A DNA stretch of 64,000 bases from Isoetes taiwanensis (GCA_021234155.1 JAJEKV010000003.1:26580233-26644232), one strand, 5' to 3'; shown: positions 24,953 through 37,073, counted from the stretch's first letter. The notes: a model not told the origin generated them from the letters alone. Program-made: numbers and translations.

Positions 24953-25140
24953 AACAGAGCCCACACTGCAAGTAACACAACATAAGATAAGAAAACACAA
25001 TTCTATGTTTAACAATTGTGTTTTAGAATAAGACATTATCTTTTTGAATAAGACAATATCTTCTTGAATATCTACAGCAGAATAAGACAAAACAAAATAC
25101 TGAAGTAGACAAAACAAAACTCTGTTAAAATCTGATATAT

Positions 25141-25585
25141 GGCAACATTGTCGTCCCCTAACAATAGAACACATAGGGGATCTTCCACAGACCAAAAATA
25201 AGGCAACGGTGCCGTCCTCTTGTAATGTCAGCATATCTGAACTGTCAGCATATCCGAAAATTAACATTCTATATGTTCTGGAAGGCAACGGCTGTCATTT
25301 TCGAATTTAAAATCAGACAAATTAATAGGCAACGGTGCCATCCCCTTGCATTGGCTGGCATTTGAACAATAATTAAATCTAAAATCAGACGTGATAGAAT
25401 AAGCCAAAACTGATTTCAAATCTGATAAAATAGAAGGCAACGGTGGCGTCCCCTTGGAATCAATCACATTTATTTCTTCCTGAGATATCTAAGGAGGAGG
25501 ATTTCTAATGGCAACGGCGTCGTCCCCTACTAGTTTCAAATGAAAAACAAACATTAATACTTACAGCAACGGTGCCGTCCCCTTG
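25141..25585. repeat. Seven dispersed GGCAACGG iterons
   Basis: Consensus GGCAACGGTGCCGTCCCCTT, starting at 25141, 25202, 25284, 25328, 25436, 25510 and 25566, spaced irregularly by 44 to 108 bp and all in one orientation. The 5' half GGCA-ACGG-TGCC is a short inverted repeat. The bases between copies are not conserved, so the motif itself looks selected. Confidence 0.85.
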
Positions 25586-25824
25586 TAGTCAGCATGATTT
25601 AAACCCGAATATTAGAAGCCCGGCTGTAAGCTCTCACTCCCGGATTGGTATCAGCATCCGATTTCGTATCAGAGAAGCCAGAAAAGAATTCGTTTTTTTT
25701 CAGATGTTTTAGAAAAGGGTTCGATTTTTTTGAGATGTAAAATTAACATGGAAATGTGGCCGATGTAAATGTCGGAAATGTCAGAAATGTTAGTACAATA
25801 CTAAGGTTGACTTATACTCGGACA

Positions 25825-25912
25825 TAAGCGATACTAAGTTATAAGCGATACTAAGGGATACTAAGTTATAAGCATTTCTAAGTTATAAGCATACTAAGGG
25901 ATAAGCGTTACA
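25825..25912. repeat. ATAAGCGATACTAAG repeat cluster
   Basis: About five degenerate units of (AT)AAGCGATACTAAG(TT/GG) in tandem, followed by paired ACAACTACATTTG and TATACTACTTTAA units up to about 25980. Confidence 0.7.
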
Positions 25913-26360
25913 ACTACATTTGATGTACAACTACATTTGGGTATACTACTTTAAGATGTATACTACTTTAATATGTACACAATAGTACCTCAAATACGAA
26001 GAAAGAATTATATCATCGACAACTTGTAAGCGTCCAAAGCAAAAGCATAACTAAAGCATTTGATATATATACTGCATTTCAATGACGTTGCTAACTAGCC
26101 GTTTTATTTTTAAATAACAAAACGTGTAATCTATAATGTGATTTCCTTTAAATTAGGCTAAACTATAGGATCATTATTATTTACTAGGATGCATCATTAT
26201 GTGGAAAAATTTAAATACAAATTGGTGGGTTACGAAAATGTCCGTATATTACGGCTCGATCTTCGTGAATGCTTTGTATTAGAAAAATAATAACGTTACT
26301 TGAACTTGCTTTGTATCAACTTGCAGGAATTGTTTTCGTAGGAATTTGCATACGCCTGAA

Positions 26361-29300
26361 ATGGATGCCGTGCTTAGCATGACTTCTCCAGGCAAACTGC
26401 AATCTATGCAGTTACCATTTGATGTCAATGGTATTTGCCTTGTGAGTAACAATCTAGTTGCACAATGTTTTGGGTTTCAACCTGGTAGTGTGATGTTGCA
26501 ACAAGTGTCGGCGGAAAGTGACGATGATTCTTTGACATACGTTGTGAAGATGAATGCTGATGGCATTTATGTGATTGATAGAGAATTTGGCTCACGTGTT
26601 ATAGTGACTGGTATGCCTGAAATTATCAGTTCTCCAGCATGTCCCATATCTGTGGATTCTCCTAAATCTATAGATTCCAATATAAGTGAGAGGTCAATGT
26701 TCGATTACTTGATCACAAATGGTAGCAATAGTAAGCTGAAGAGTTGGGCACTAGAGGTCGGAAGATCTATAAGGGTGAACCATTTGCCAGAGTTTTATAA
26801 TGGTACTGTAGTTTACGAGCTCCCAAGTGAAAAAAAATGTTCGAAGCCCATGTCAGGAATGGAACAGAACATGGATCCTCATGTTTGGTCAGACCCTTCC
26901 CATACAGTTGTTCCAAGTTTTCCAGGTTGTGTGAAATTGGCCCATTGTTGTGGCCACCTACAATGCAAGAATATGAGTTGTGAATGTTTATTGGGAACAG
27001 GGAAACCAAATGAGGTGCAATGGAGAGGAACCTTAAGGCACACACCATTTATAGGAGAACTATCTATGGTCAATGGTTCACTTAATTGTATATTTTGTAG
27101 GGAACAACCAGAATGCATAAGCCAGTGCACATGCAAAATATATTACTGCTTTCCAGATAATACAAGTTTTATGAGGTTGGCCTTTCACATCGGAAGTCAT
27201 GATCATCCTATCAGAGTTGCAGAGTCAAGAGAAAGTATGTATATAGCCAAGGCACTTTTGAACAGTAGAGGTGCAAATACACCATCAACTATGAAGGGAG
27301 CCCGAGAAACACAACACGATCTTGCAATGGATTTTGTGAATGGTAATATAATTTCTGAAGAGGAAATCTCGGCTTTTCAAACAATGGACTCTGCGGGTGT
27401 GGATAAATTTCTTCAAAAACTAGAACCATTGAATAATCAACGAAGGTATTGTATTAACTTTCACGATTTATATACAATGTCTTTACCTGGCATTTATCAT
27501 TAATTTTGGAATTTCAGATTACGAAGGTGGATTCATAAAGCTAAGGCTCAGAACAAGAAAGGAGGGGATGAGTTTTCTCAAATTTTATATTTGAAACAAC
27601 ATAGCAGATACCAGTACTTCCACGGTTCAGTGTTTCCTTACCAGTTACATGATGATGATAATGAAAGATGTTATATCTTCAAGATGTCCACCGTCGGGCC
27701 TGGCTCAGGAGTGGATTTAGTAAATAGAATGCGTCCAGGTGGGGATTTGGAACATAGTTGGGTTCATTTTGATCATGTGAAACGTATTCCGACTTGGACA
27801 ACTTTAGGGTGTCATGTCTATGATCCAAAGTAAGTTGTTTCTTTTTATTTTGATCCAAAATAAGTTGTATATTTCATTTTTGTAATTCCTTTTCATGTAG
27901 GATAAGGTCTCTACAGACTATTGCCTTGTGTGACATGAAAACTGAAGATTACATTGCACAAAGACTGTTTTGGGAAAAACTAAATAAGGTGATGGAGGGC
28001 AAAGGTTTTCTAGCAGCTGAATTTAGGAAATTTATGGCCGATGAAGCACAGGCTAACTGGACAGCAGTACGAGATGTGTTCAATAATGGTCAGGAAATTT
28101 TAGGTGGAGAACGCTCATGTCAATTTCATTTTGAGCAGTGCTTGCAACGTCATACAAATAAATACATTTATGAGGCCTACCGTATCCAGCATCTGGATTT
28201 ATGTAGGAAATGGAGGAATGCAGCAACAATTGAAATTGCAGAAGATATTTATCATGAAATCATTAATTGGTGGCCTGGAAAAGCCGATGAGGTGGACATA
28301 AAGTCGTTAAGTTCGTGGTTGTCTTGGTGGCATCAGAGGGTAAGCAGATGGGGAAATTATATGCTTACAGGAATGGACATAGCCAGTGCCATACATGTCC
28401 CTCACACTAACATGTCTGAATCCAAGCACGGAAGCTGGCTAGCAGCTAGGGGATACAGAAAGACTATGAATTTATATGATGCATGCGTATTTGATATGAC
28501 AGAAGCACTCTTGCAAAGTTCAAAGTACAAAGCATGGTTGGAAGGTAGACACTTGGGAACAGGGCCTACTGTTTCAAATCTGTTGGGAAGATTGGAAAGA
28601 AGTATTCGCTCTGGAATAAGCCCTATGCAGGGAGTGAATATAATTAATGAAGAAGCGTCAAGGAGTGGAATGCCAGAATACAATCCTGGATCCGGTGGTA
28701 ATAACCGAACCATCTTGAGAAAGACATCCACAATTACTAATTCTGAAGCAGGAAGTCACCGTCCAGATAAGGTGACCCACACTATGTCACGTTCAAGAAT
28801 TGATGACTCAGCAAGACGGACAATAAATTTTGGCAGTCCACAAATTAGAGTCATAGAAGTAGATATTCATCAGGCTAGTTGGGCCTTGAGGAGGACACTT
28901 GCTGGAAGTGAAGTGAAATGTATGGGTCGTGTTTCAAAAACTGGTCGTAAATGCCAAACACGTATTAACAAGGGGAATAAATCCACTGTTGCCCCTTCTT
29001 TTTATGGGATCAGAAAACATCGTAATGGAGAGCAGGAACAAATGATGTGGTTTTGTTCAACCAATGTGCAATATACATGGTATCCGGATTACAGCATAGT
29101 CAGTGCTCCTAGCAGACCTGGTAGTTGGCCAGTGGCTACAGGAGTCAACATAAAGGATGAAGAATTGCAAGTATTGATGAGTAGCGGATTCGAGGTGAGA
29201 GGGCTATCATCCACATCTAATCACTACTCCACTGACATTTCATCTGATGCACCTTCTGCGAGTAGTTTCATCAGAGTTAGAAATGGAAGGCGTGTCAATA

Positions 29301-29635
29301 AAAGAGCTAGATTGAGTAACGATGAAGATGTGAATCTAGAGCGAAGTTATGACATGGATGCAGAAGTAGTTGGAAAACAGATTATCACATGCGGAAAGCA
29401 TGTAATTTATGAGCTCAGAAGAGATACCAACATTTACAAGATCGAGATTAGTGCAAACCCTAGATGTAGTTGTCCAGAATTCATGAAATATGATTGCAAG
29501 GGTAGATTTCTCCTCTGCAAACACATGTGTTATGTCTACAACAAGGTGTTGGGACATAATCCAAAAGATAACAAGGAGGTGATTCAAGCAGTATTGACGG
29601 ATGCTACACTAGCAATGATTTTAGGTGCCAATTAA
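26361..29635 (+). CDS. MULE transposase with SWIM zinc finger
   Basis: Exons 26361-27445, 27518-27829 and 27901-29635 join in frame at GT/AG borders and encode about 1043 aa. The start is the first ATG; a longer frame uses TTG and was not chosen. Mutator-type DDE landmarks are visible: an Asp in HFDHVKR (~446) followed by a TLGCHVYD strand, a second Asp in FMADEAQANW (~510), the C-x2-H pair in CQFHFEQ (~538), and an acidic candidate in MSESKHGSW (~637). A SWIM finger CxC-x(n)-CxH (CSCPEF...CKHM) lies at ~987-1010. The protein should cut and insert its own element, recognising the terminal repeats. Assignment of the individual catalytic residues is by motif spacing. Confidence 0.85.
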
Positions 29636-29777
29636 ATTATTCAAAAGTAATTGTTATTGTGTATCTAGAAAAGTTGCAGGCAAGATCAAATTTTTGGTGT
29701 AAAGTGTTGAAGATATTATATAGAAATGAAGATTCCTGCCAATTTTATATACTCAGTTATCTCCGTATTAGAGTATG

Positions 29778-29845
29778 TATTAAGAATATTCCTTACAAAA
29801 AAACACGAAAACATAGTTTGAAAAAACTTAAAAAAAGTCGCACTC
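29778..29845 (-). repeat. MULE terminal inverted repeat (right)
   Basis: Inverse of the left end with several mismatches. It ends in GTCGCACTC next to the TGGCATAAG duplication. Confidence 0.85.
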
Positions 29846-29854
29846 TGGCATAAG
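29846..29854. repeat. Target-site duplication of the MULE (right)
   Basis: TGGCATAAG, identical to 21183-21191. Confidence 0.93.
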
Positions 29855-29900
29855 GAACGGTTCAGTTCCCCGTATGGCCGGAATGAACGCGATCTATTTA

Positions 29901-32900
29901 CTAGATGCTTTCCAAGCAATGCGCGGTCATGTCAACATCAACAATACACCACGTCCTAGAGAACACAAAGGTGATCTCATCATCGGTTATTATTATAAGA
30001 TACGATGCATCTACCCCTCTAGAACATGATTCTCGGCAAATCAAGCCTTCAAGCTTACCGCCGGGAGCGGGGTTGATAGCATCGTTGATGGTGCGGCCCT
30101 GAGATTCCCGCATGAAGTCCGGATAGTGCTTCTCAAGGTCTATCTTCATCACCCAGGTAGCATCTTCAACTGGTAAGTGCTTCCACTTGACCAAGTATTG
30201 CAACATTTGAGTCCTTCTGGTCTGTTTGTAAGCTCGATCAAGAAGAGCTTCGGGCACTATTTCCAGCTGCTCTTCAGTCATTTCTAGGAGGGTTGGGGTA
30301 TCCAAAACCTCCTCTGGATCAGGGGTGTGTTGCTTCAGAAGACTCACGTGAAAGACCTTGTGGATCTTCAAGCGGGGTGGCAAGTCCAAGCGATATGCCT
30401 GTTCTCCCACGCGTTCAGTAATCCTGAACGGCCCAGCCCATCTGGGTGCCAACTTCTTACAGTTACCAATTTTAAGCTTGGCTTGTTTTACTTTGATCTT
30501 AAGCCAAACTGATTCACCCACCTGGAAGATTCGTGGGGTTTGGGATTGCTTATCCGCTAGACTCTTCCGACGACGCGGCGCCAATAAGTAACCCCGAACT
30601 TCCTCCACCAAAGCCCGCATTTCTAAAAGGAGTTGTTGGGAGACTTCCACTTTAGAAACAGGATTATGCCACGCGGTCCGAGTAAGACATTGATAGCCAT
30701 AATTTATCATGAAGGGAGACATTTTTGAAGACTCCTCGCTTAAAAATCGTTATAGGCGAACTCTACCAGGTAAATATAATCCGCCCATTGTATTTGTTTA
30801 CTCCATACATAACCGTAGCATATCTTCGATAATACGATTGACACGCTCTGTTTGACCATCCGGTCTCGAGGATGGTAGGTCGTACTCATGGCAAGCTTGG
30901 TGCGGATGGTGGCGAAGAAATCCTTCCGAACGCATCGACAAACTTAGGATCCCTATCTCGATACAATGACTCTCGGCATCCCGCAACCCGAAAATTTCTT
31001 TCGCAAAAAGCAAGGCGGTCGGGGCGGCGGTCCGTGGTGCGACATGGCGGGGAAGTGAGCCATCTTTGATAATTTGTCGACCATTAATGCATCATATCCA
31101 CGGAGAGTGCGTGGAAGCCCCACAATGAAATCCATGGTTATGACTTCCCACTTGGCGTTGGGCACATCCAAAGGTTGCAACTCCCCTCGAACTCTTAATT
31201 GCTCAGCCTTGGTTTGCTGACAAACCTGACACTGCTTGATGTACCTAGCAATATCCTTCTTCATCGAAGGCCAAAAATAGCTGGAGCGGATCTTAAAGTA
31301 AGTTTTCATAAAACCCGCGATGTCCCGCTATAGGGCTGTTGTGTGTCATGGAGAATCGCTTTTCGCACCCCTGAAGTCGCTGGAACACACAACTTATCTT
31401 TGTGATATAATAAATTGCCCTCTTTCTTATATGAATGGAATGCGTCACGTTCTTTATTGGTACGGGCTTCCTTACCCAAACTTTCCCAATTATTACAGAA
31501 TTCGGGATCCGCGGGCCGGTTTGTTCTATCTGCTTCCCAAACTCACCGGTGAGTGTGGAAATGGCGCTACAATGGGTTCGGGTTATGAAGGGATGACGTG
31601 ACAAAGCATCCGCAACCACATTGTGCTTCCCTGGCTTGTATACAATCTCGAAGTCATATTCCTCGAGGAATTCCATCCATCTGCGCTGAGGAGATTTAGA
31701 TTTGGCTGGGTGGATAAATAGCGGAGACTCTGATGATCCGTATCCAGCTGAAATCTTCTCCCAAGAAGGTAGTGTCTCCAAATACTGGAGAGCACTAACA
31801 ACTGCCAAAGCAATTCCGGTCATGGGTAGGATATCATTTGCTCTGCATCATTCATCTTCTTTGAATCGTGAGGCAACAACTCTCCCTCCTCGCATTAAGA
31901 CTCCACCGGTAGCTATCTTGCTAGCATCGGTGGCTACCGATTTATCCTTTTCAGGATCCGGCAAGGTAAGGACCGGTGCCGATGTTAAAGCATCCTTGAG
32001 CTTCTGAAAGCCGACTTGGACTTTTGCTTTCCAATGTTCCATCCAATCCTTCACTTTCTCATGCTTTGTGAGATTAGTAAGAGGTGCGGCAATTGTTGCA
32101 AAATCCTTAACAAATTTTCGATAATATCCTGCGAGTCCCAAGAAACTCCGGACCTCTGAAACATTAGCTGGAATGGGCCAATCCTTTACTGCTTCTATCT
32201 TGGCTGGGTCCGTAGCAATTCCTTCTGCTGAAATAATATGGCCCAAATAGTCTACCCTCGGAGTGGCGAACTTGCATTTTGAGAACTTGGCGAAGAGCTG
32301 ATGGCGTCTTAGCTTCTGCAAAGCTAATCGAAGATGGTGTTCATGTTGCTGCAAGGTTTTACTATAGATGAGAATGTCATCAAAGAAAATGACAACAAAG
32401 TCATCCAAGTATTGGCGGAAGATGTCATTCATCAACCGCATAAACGTTGCAGGGGCATTGGTCAATCCAAAAGGCATGACGGTAAATTCATAATGCCCAT
32501 ATCTGGTGCGAAAAGCAGACTTATGAATGTCCTCCTCCTTTATCCTTATCTGATGGTACCCGGAACGCAAATCAATCTTTGAGAAATATTTTGCCCCTTG
32601 TAACTGGTCCATAAGATCATCTGCCCTAGGCAAAGCATAGCGATTCTTGATGGTATGCTTATTGAGTTGCCTATAATCAATACACATCCTTAAAGAGCCA
32701 TCTTTCTTCTTGACAAAAAGAATAGGAGCGCCAAATGGTGAAACACTAGGCCGAATAAACCCCAGGTTCAGTAACTCTTGTAGTTGTTTCTTAAGCTCTG
32801 CTAACTCGGAGGACTCATTCGGTACGGGGCCTTGCTGGTAGGCTTAGTACCCGGTTCAAGAGTTATCTCACATTCCACCCCTCTGAAAGGAGGAAGCTTA

Positions 32901-34831
32901 TGGATCTCATCTGGAAAAAGATCGCTAAATTCTCGAAGAAGGGTAGCAATGTCTGGTGGTAGAGCGCCGACATTTGCTTTCGCTGGAGTCGACTCAATGG
33001 AGGCAAGTTTAATGAGGCAAAGGAGTTCATCCCCGCAGTATAGCTTTTTTCTAACGCTTTATTGACATTGATCGAGATAGCGGAGTGGAATGAATCACCT
33101 TTTATAGTCACACGTGCTCCATTGGCGGCGTTGAAGGTGACCTCCCGTTTCTCACAGTCTATGTTGGCCTTGGCAGACGCTAAAAACTCCATTCCCACAA
33201 TAAGATCATATTTGCCAATGTCCATTAACTCAAGACCCAAAGGCGGTGGTGCACCCGGCAACCGTGCATTTTAAGGTTAATACGGCTGGCCATGAGTGTG
33301 TCCGATCTTACCCGCTGGCTAATGTGACCGGGCTTAGGTCGGGATCTCAACGTTTCCAGTGCGATGCACAGGCCATTCTAGGGGAAGCAAAATTATCGCA
33401 TTACCCGTGTCCATCAAAATTATGAAGGGCTTACTGTCTACTTGGCCTATTGTAGAAATAACTGAAGGCTGACTTTCAGCGTTGACTGTTTCTATAGCGG
33501 CAAGAATATGAGACGCACCATGAATGTACTCGGGAGCCTCGTCCGCAAAGAAGATTGGACTCGTGATCTTCCCAATCCGGGTTGGCCATGGCCGGTTGAG
33601 CGTCTGGCGTGGACGACGGGCAGTGCATGAAGTGTCCAGGCCTCATACACCTGTAGCATGCCTTATCTCGGCGGAGTTGTTCTCTGGTTTCTTTAGGAAT
33701 GGACTGTAAGAGCCCTCGAACTTCCTTACCGGCATTGTTCTGCTTATCTGGCGTGCTAAAGGCAACTTTCTTCTCGGGCGGCCGCATTTAATTGTCTTTG
33801 AGAGGGCCCGGACTTGGCTTAACGGGTTTGTAAGGTGTGGAGGGCCGTGGCTGCGAGTAAGGAGCAGGTCGCGGATACTGGTTCCTTGGTGTGTCTTCCT
33901 CAAGGCTTAATGCCTTAGCTTCCGCCTCTGCTACTGACTTTGGGTCTATGGCCTTGACCATACGTTTAATGGATGGGGCCAACCCTTCAATGTAGCCCTC
34001 TACTGCCCTTTTCTCATTCATTCCTGGTACATACAACCTCAAACGCATGAATTCGTCAGTGTAGGCCTGCACGGACATGCCCTTCTGTTCCAACCTGTAG
34101 AAGGTCTGAATCTGTTGGCATTTGTGCGCACGAGGCACGTAATGCGATTTGAAAGCCTTAGCGAACTTCTTGAACTTGCACTGCTCCCGTCCGGTGCTTA
34201 GCTCTGGCGTAACCCTTCCACCAACACGGGCAGCTCGGTCAGGTTGGTGGTGGCGACCTTCCCCGGATCCTTCTCTGTCATTCCATAGGACTTCCCGAAT
34301 TCCTTCATTTCGTCCAACCAAGATTCCGCATTCAAGCCTCCTCTGGATTTCCCATCAAACTGAGCCAGCTTCCGGTTCTTCCATATATTAGTGATGGCTG
34401 TATCAACGGTTTTTCGGTATTCCTTATCCTTACGCCTTTGAATGGTCACCGCCCGATATAAGGACCCCGAAGAAACCGAAGTGGTTGAATGTGAGGAAGC
34501 GGCGCTATCCGTTAGAGGAACTTCGATGACGCTTAGCATGAGTTCTCCTTTGTACAGGTACAGGGCTAGCTCTGGGAGGAGATGGCTGTTGTGCAGGTGG
34601 ACTCAATGGTCGCGGAGGTAATTCCGGTCCATCCTCCTGAGTTTGTGGCAGTGGATTGGTATGCAAGACATAGGCCTGTAATTCGCCGAGTTGCCTTTTC
34701 ATTAACATCAATTCCTGTTCAGGGGTGAGCCTACTGGCATTGGAGGGTGTTTGCCAAGCGGCGTTACGTACACCGTCTATAGGGAGCATCCATGAATATA
34801 TAAGCAGATTTACATCAAAAAGTATATACAA
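29901..34831 (-). pseudogene. E2 left copy gag-pol, interrupted
   Basis: Collinear with the open frame at 42278-46303 but split into about ten frames. All domains are present: gag ([16 protein letters not shown]-type), zinc knuckle ([10 protein letters not shown], damaged), protease region, RT ([10 protein letters not shown]), RNase H, integrase and a C-terminal chromodomain-like segment (YLVKWKHLPVEDATW). The integrase retains Asp at the first catalytic position (codon 31130-31132). Most breaks coincide with CAG/CTG positions of the sister copy, so the frame may be intact in the real genome. Confidence 0.85.
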
Positions 34832-34975
34832 ACAGAAACAATAATTTTTATTTCCTTCCAGTCAAGTACAAAAGTAGGTTGATATAAAAGTAGGTATGAC
34901 ACAGTGAAAACCTTTAAAGGTCTACTTGCACACAGCGTAACCGCAACAAAGAAAACATAACGGAAGAGACCAAGC

Positions 34976-35461
34976 CTAGGGGTTGGCGAAGGGGTACAGG
35001 ATCGCGTAGCGGGTACTCTCCCGTACAGCTCGGACGAGTTTATAGCGTGCCCAGGCTTGGACAATGACTGCTTGGTACTCCCATGTCGGGCTGATAATCA
35101 AAAGGTTAAAGAGCCTTCGCATAGCATAAAAGAGTTGCCAAAGGTGATCGTTGGCGTCGTCGAAGGCTTCGTGCCTACTCATATTCCAGTAATCCCAGGT
35201 ACGACACAATGTCATCTTCAGATCCTCGAAAGCTCGGTCCCTGAGGATGTTAACTATCTCCAGCCCTTTGTCAGGGTCATAGGGTTCTGGTGGTAGTGGT
35301 TCGTTCCCATAGCCTTCCTCCCACTCTGGATATTCTCCATACCTCTGGCCATAGTCTTGATCCGGTGGTCCGGGATCGTCTCTCCTAACCATATCGGTGA
35401 TTCTTTCCTCATATTCCCAAATGGTTTCCTCTGCAACATAGTTGGAATGAATAGAGAACAT
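34976..35461 (-). CDS. E2 ORF C, unknown 161-aa protein
   Basis: ATG at 35461. The N-terminal half is acidic with Tyr, Pro and Asp (PPDQDYGQRYGEYP), followed by a hydrophobic and aromatic helix-like C-terminal half (LWQLFYAMRRLFNLLI). It lies directly upstream of gag in both copies; the right copy has a TAG in place of Trp. It may be a separate accessory protein or an N-terminal gag exon. No family was recognised. Confidence 0.5.
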   Translation of the reverse strand: MFSIHSNYVAEETIWEYEERITDMVRRDDPGPPDQDYGQRYGEYPEWEEGYGNEPLPPEPYDPDKGLEIVNILRDRAFEDLKMTLCRTWDYWNMSRHEAFDDANDHLWQLFYAMRRLFNLLIISPTWEYQAVIVQAWARYKLVRAVRESTRYAILYPFANP

Positions 35462-35672
35462 TTGGTAATTTCACGATATTCTAAACTTTAATGCTTTTGA
35501 AGAGGATGTCATAAAAAAAAACATAATTCAATAATACTCATCAAGAGAACTTTGTATTTAATAAGTAAATAAAGTACACCATTTTTCAATATGGTCCAAA
35601 CAATTGCCAATTCAAAATCTCATAAATACACGTATATATAGATATAAACAAAAATTGTATAGCACCATTAGT

Positions 35673-36062
35673 CTAGGAACTAGGCCCTGCCTCTTTATCC
35701 TTAGCCCTAGGAGGTGGTGGAGGCGGTCGGTGTCGCTGCGCAGAAGTTACCCCTGTGGTCTCTTGTGGGCAGCCATAACAGATGCAACCTCCGGCGGATA
35801 GGCAACGGCCAATGGGGCTGCCGTGAGGAGCTTCATGCCCATCCAAGGCGCAATGTCCTGACCCAAGGCCGTCAGGGCGAGATCCCGTCGTACGAGTACA
35901 TACGTAAACGTACGATAGGGAAGCTTCTTGTGGCCGGCCAGTGTAGAGAGTGCACGGAGGGCCCACCATGAAGCTTCAACCTCTGGCCCTAGATCCCGGG
36001 CTATGAAGAGGACTTGCCCGTGTCGGAAGGCCGACAAGAAGAAACGGGTAAGGTGGTTACCT
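35673..36062 (-). CDS. E2 ORF B2, possible continuation of ORF B
   Basis: An open minus-strand frame with a coherent segment (GQVLFIARDLGPE, YRTFTYVLVRRDLALTALG, then APWMGMKLLTAAP). It begins where ORF B stops, in another frame, and both E2 copies agree at the junction, which reads CAAGCTAG|GTAACC like a splice donor. It could be joined to ORF B by splicing or frameshifting. In the left copy the far C-terminus is frameshifted relative to the right copy, which ends in PPPPPPRAKDKEAGPSS. Function unknown. Confidence 0.4.
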
Positions 36063-37073
36063 AGCTTGCGGAGTCTCGGATGCTGCCACTTCCTTATCCA
36101 AGTCCATGGGGACTTCTTCCTCCTTGAGCTCCTGTTGCTCCTCCTTCTTGTGTGCAGGGTTATGATATAAATCTTCACCCTCATCATCTGAGTCGGAGGG
36201 AACCTCAACCATATTAATGTTTGGGACGTGAGGTCCCATAGCCGTGAAGGCATCTGGTGCAGGCTGCGAAGCCGGTTCCTGCATCACAAAGTCTCGAAGG
36301 CGTAGTAGAGTCTCTGCCGGCTCTATGGTCTCCTGACGGAACTGAAGCAGCTGGTGCACCTCCGAAGGAAGCTCGGTAGAGGTGAAGTCGATAAAATCAT
36401 CCATACAATACTCCGCAAGCTCGTAAAGTACATGGTCTTTACGCTTGCGTCGAAATCCGGCCACCATATGATACGTCCAGATAATATCATCCAAGAGAAG
36501 GTACTCTTGCCCTTGGTGATAGATAACTGGAAGGCCGTCTAACCCTGACAAGCCTATAGCTTGTTCCCGGCGGGGTGGTAACTCCTCCGCTAGCTCTTTC
36601 CAACGGGCAAAGTCGCCCATTCCTATATGCTCATCATCCCCCTCCTCGGAGGATTCTGGCAGTTTGCCCTTCTCTACTGGTAAGGTCTCATCCTCAACGT
36701 ATTGGTCCATGAGGATGGCTAGGGCGAAAGTAGCTTCCAGATATTGCTGCCCCTGATGCTGGACCACTGGCAGGTGTTTGCCCCATCGGAGTTTCCCCTT
36801 CAGGACGTCATAAGCATGTGTGTCCCCGCCTAACATCTGCCGAACTATCTCCCGCTCCAAATACAGTTGCGGAGGATCCCCCAGAGGAATACACAGAGGA
36901 AGCATCTCCTCCATGTAGAAATCAAGGAATCCGGCGTAATCCGGATGTCGCTGCATACTTGTGAGGAGGTCTATGCGTTGGCATAGCAAAGGTTGCAGGA
37001 GGTCGAAGGGAACTTGTGGATCCCATTTCTCTCCATCATGGTACCAGGCGGCAAGGTCGGCGGCGGCAGCCAT
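36057..37073 (-). CDS. E2 ORF B, unknown 338-aa protein
   Basis: ATG at 37073 in a good context. The protein starts MAAAADLAAWYHDGEKW, has duplicated beta-strand-like motifs (LPVVQHQGQQYLEA and LPVIYHQGQEYLLLDD), a Leu-rich segment and an acidic C-terminus (PSDSDDEGEDLY, KKEEQQELKEEE). No catalytic motif was recognised. It is conserved in the right E2 copy and traceable in E1, so it belongs to the lineage. The internal repeat of the QGQ(Q/E)YL motif suggests two copies of a small domain. Confidence 0.55.
   Translation of the reverse strand: MAAAADLAAWYHDGEKWDPQVPFDLLQPLLCQRIDLLTSMQRHPDYAGFLDFYMEEMLPLCIPLGDPPQLYLEREIVRQMLGGDTHAYDVLKGKLRWGKHLPVVQHQGQQYLEATFALAILMDQYVEDETLPVEKGKLPESSEEGDDEHIGMGDFARWKELAEELPPRREQAIGLSGLDGLPVIYHQGQEYLLLDDIIWTYHMVAGFRRKRKDHVLYELAEYCMDDFIDFTSTELPSEVHQLLQFRQETIEPAETLLRLRDFVMQEPASQPAPDAFTAMGPHVPNINMVEVPSDSDDEGEDLYHNPAHKKEEQQELKEEEVPMDLDKEVAASETPQAR

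Larger units (their letters stand above)
24953..26360. promoter_or_regulatory. Divergent intergenic region of the MULE
   Basis: About 1.4 kb between the two start codons, presumably holding both promoters and the 5' UTR. It contains seven copies of a conserved 20-bp motif (25141-25585) and a second repeat set of ATAAGC(G)ATACTAAG units near 25825-25910. An acceptor-like TTGCAG lies just upstream of the methyltransferase-gene start codon, suggesting a 5'-UTR intron. Confidence 0.6.
21192..29845. mobile_element. Mutator-like transposon with ParB-methyltransferase
   Basis: This 8654-bp segment is absent from the otherwise collinear right copy of E2, so both ends are defined by an empty-site comparison. 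A 9-bp target duplication flanks it, the typical Mutator length. Imperfect terminal inverted repeats of about 65 bp are present. It encodes two divergent intron-containing genes: a minus-strand ParB/DNA-methyltransferase-like protein (21819-24952) and a plus-strand DDE/SWIM transposase (26361-29635). Both frames are open, so the element looks recently active and autonomous. The orientation of the element as a whole is undefined. Confidence 0.92.

Noticed and set aside
25141-25585. CRISPR-like array
   Set aside because: Repeat spacing is irregular (44-108 bp), the copies are degenerate, and the context is a plant transposon.
26346-26360. N-terminal extension of the transposase from a TTG codon
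   Set aside because: Plant nuclear genes start at ATG; 26361 is the first ATG in frame.
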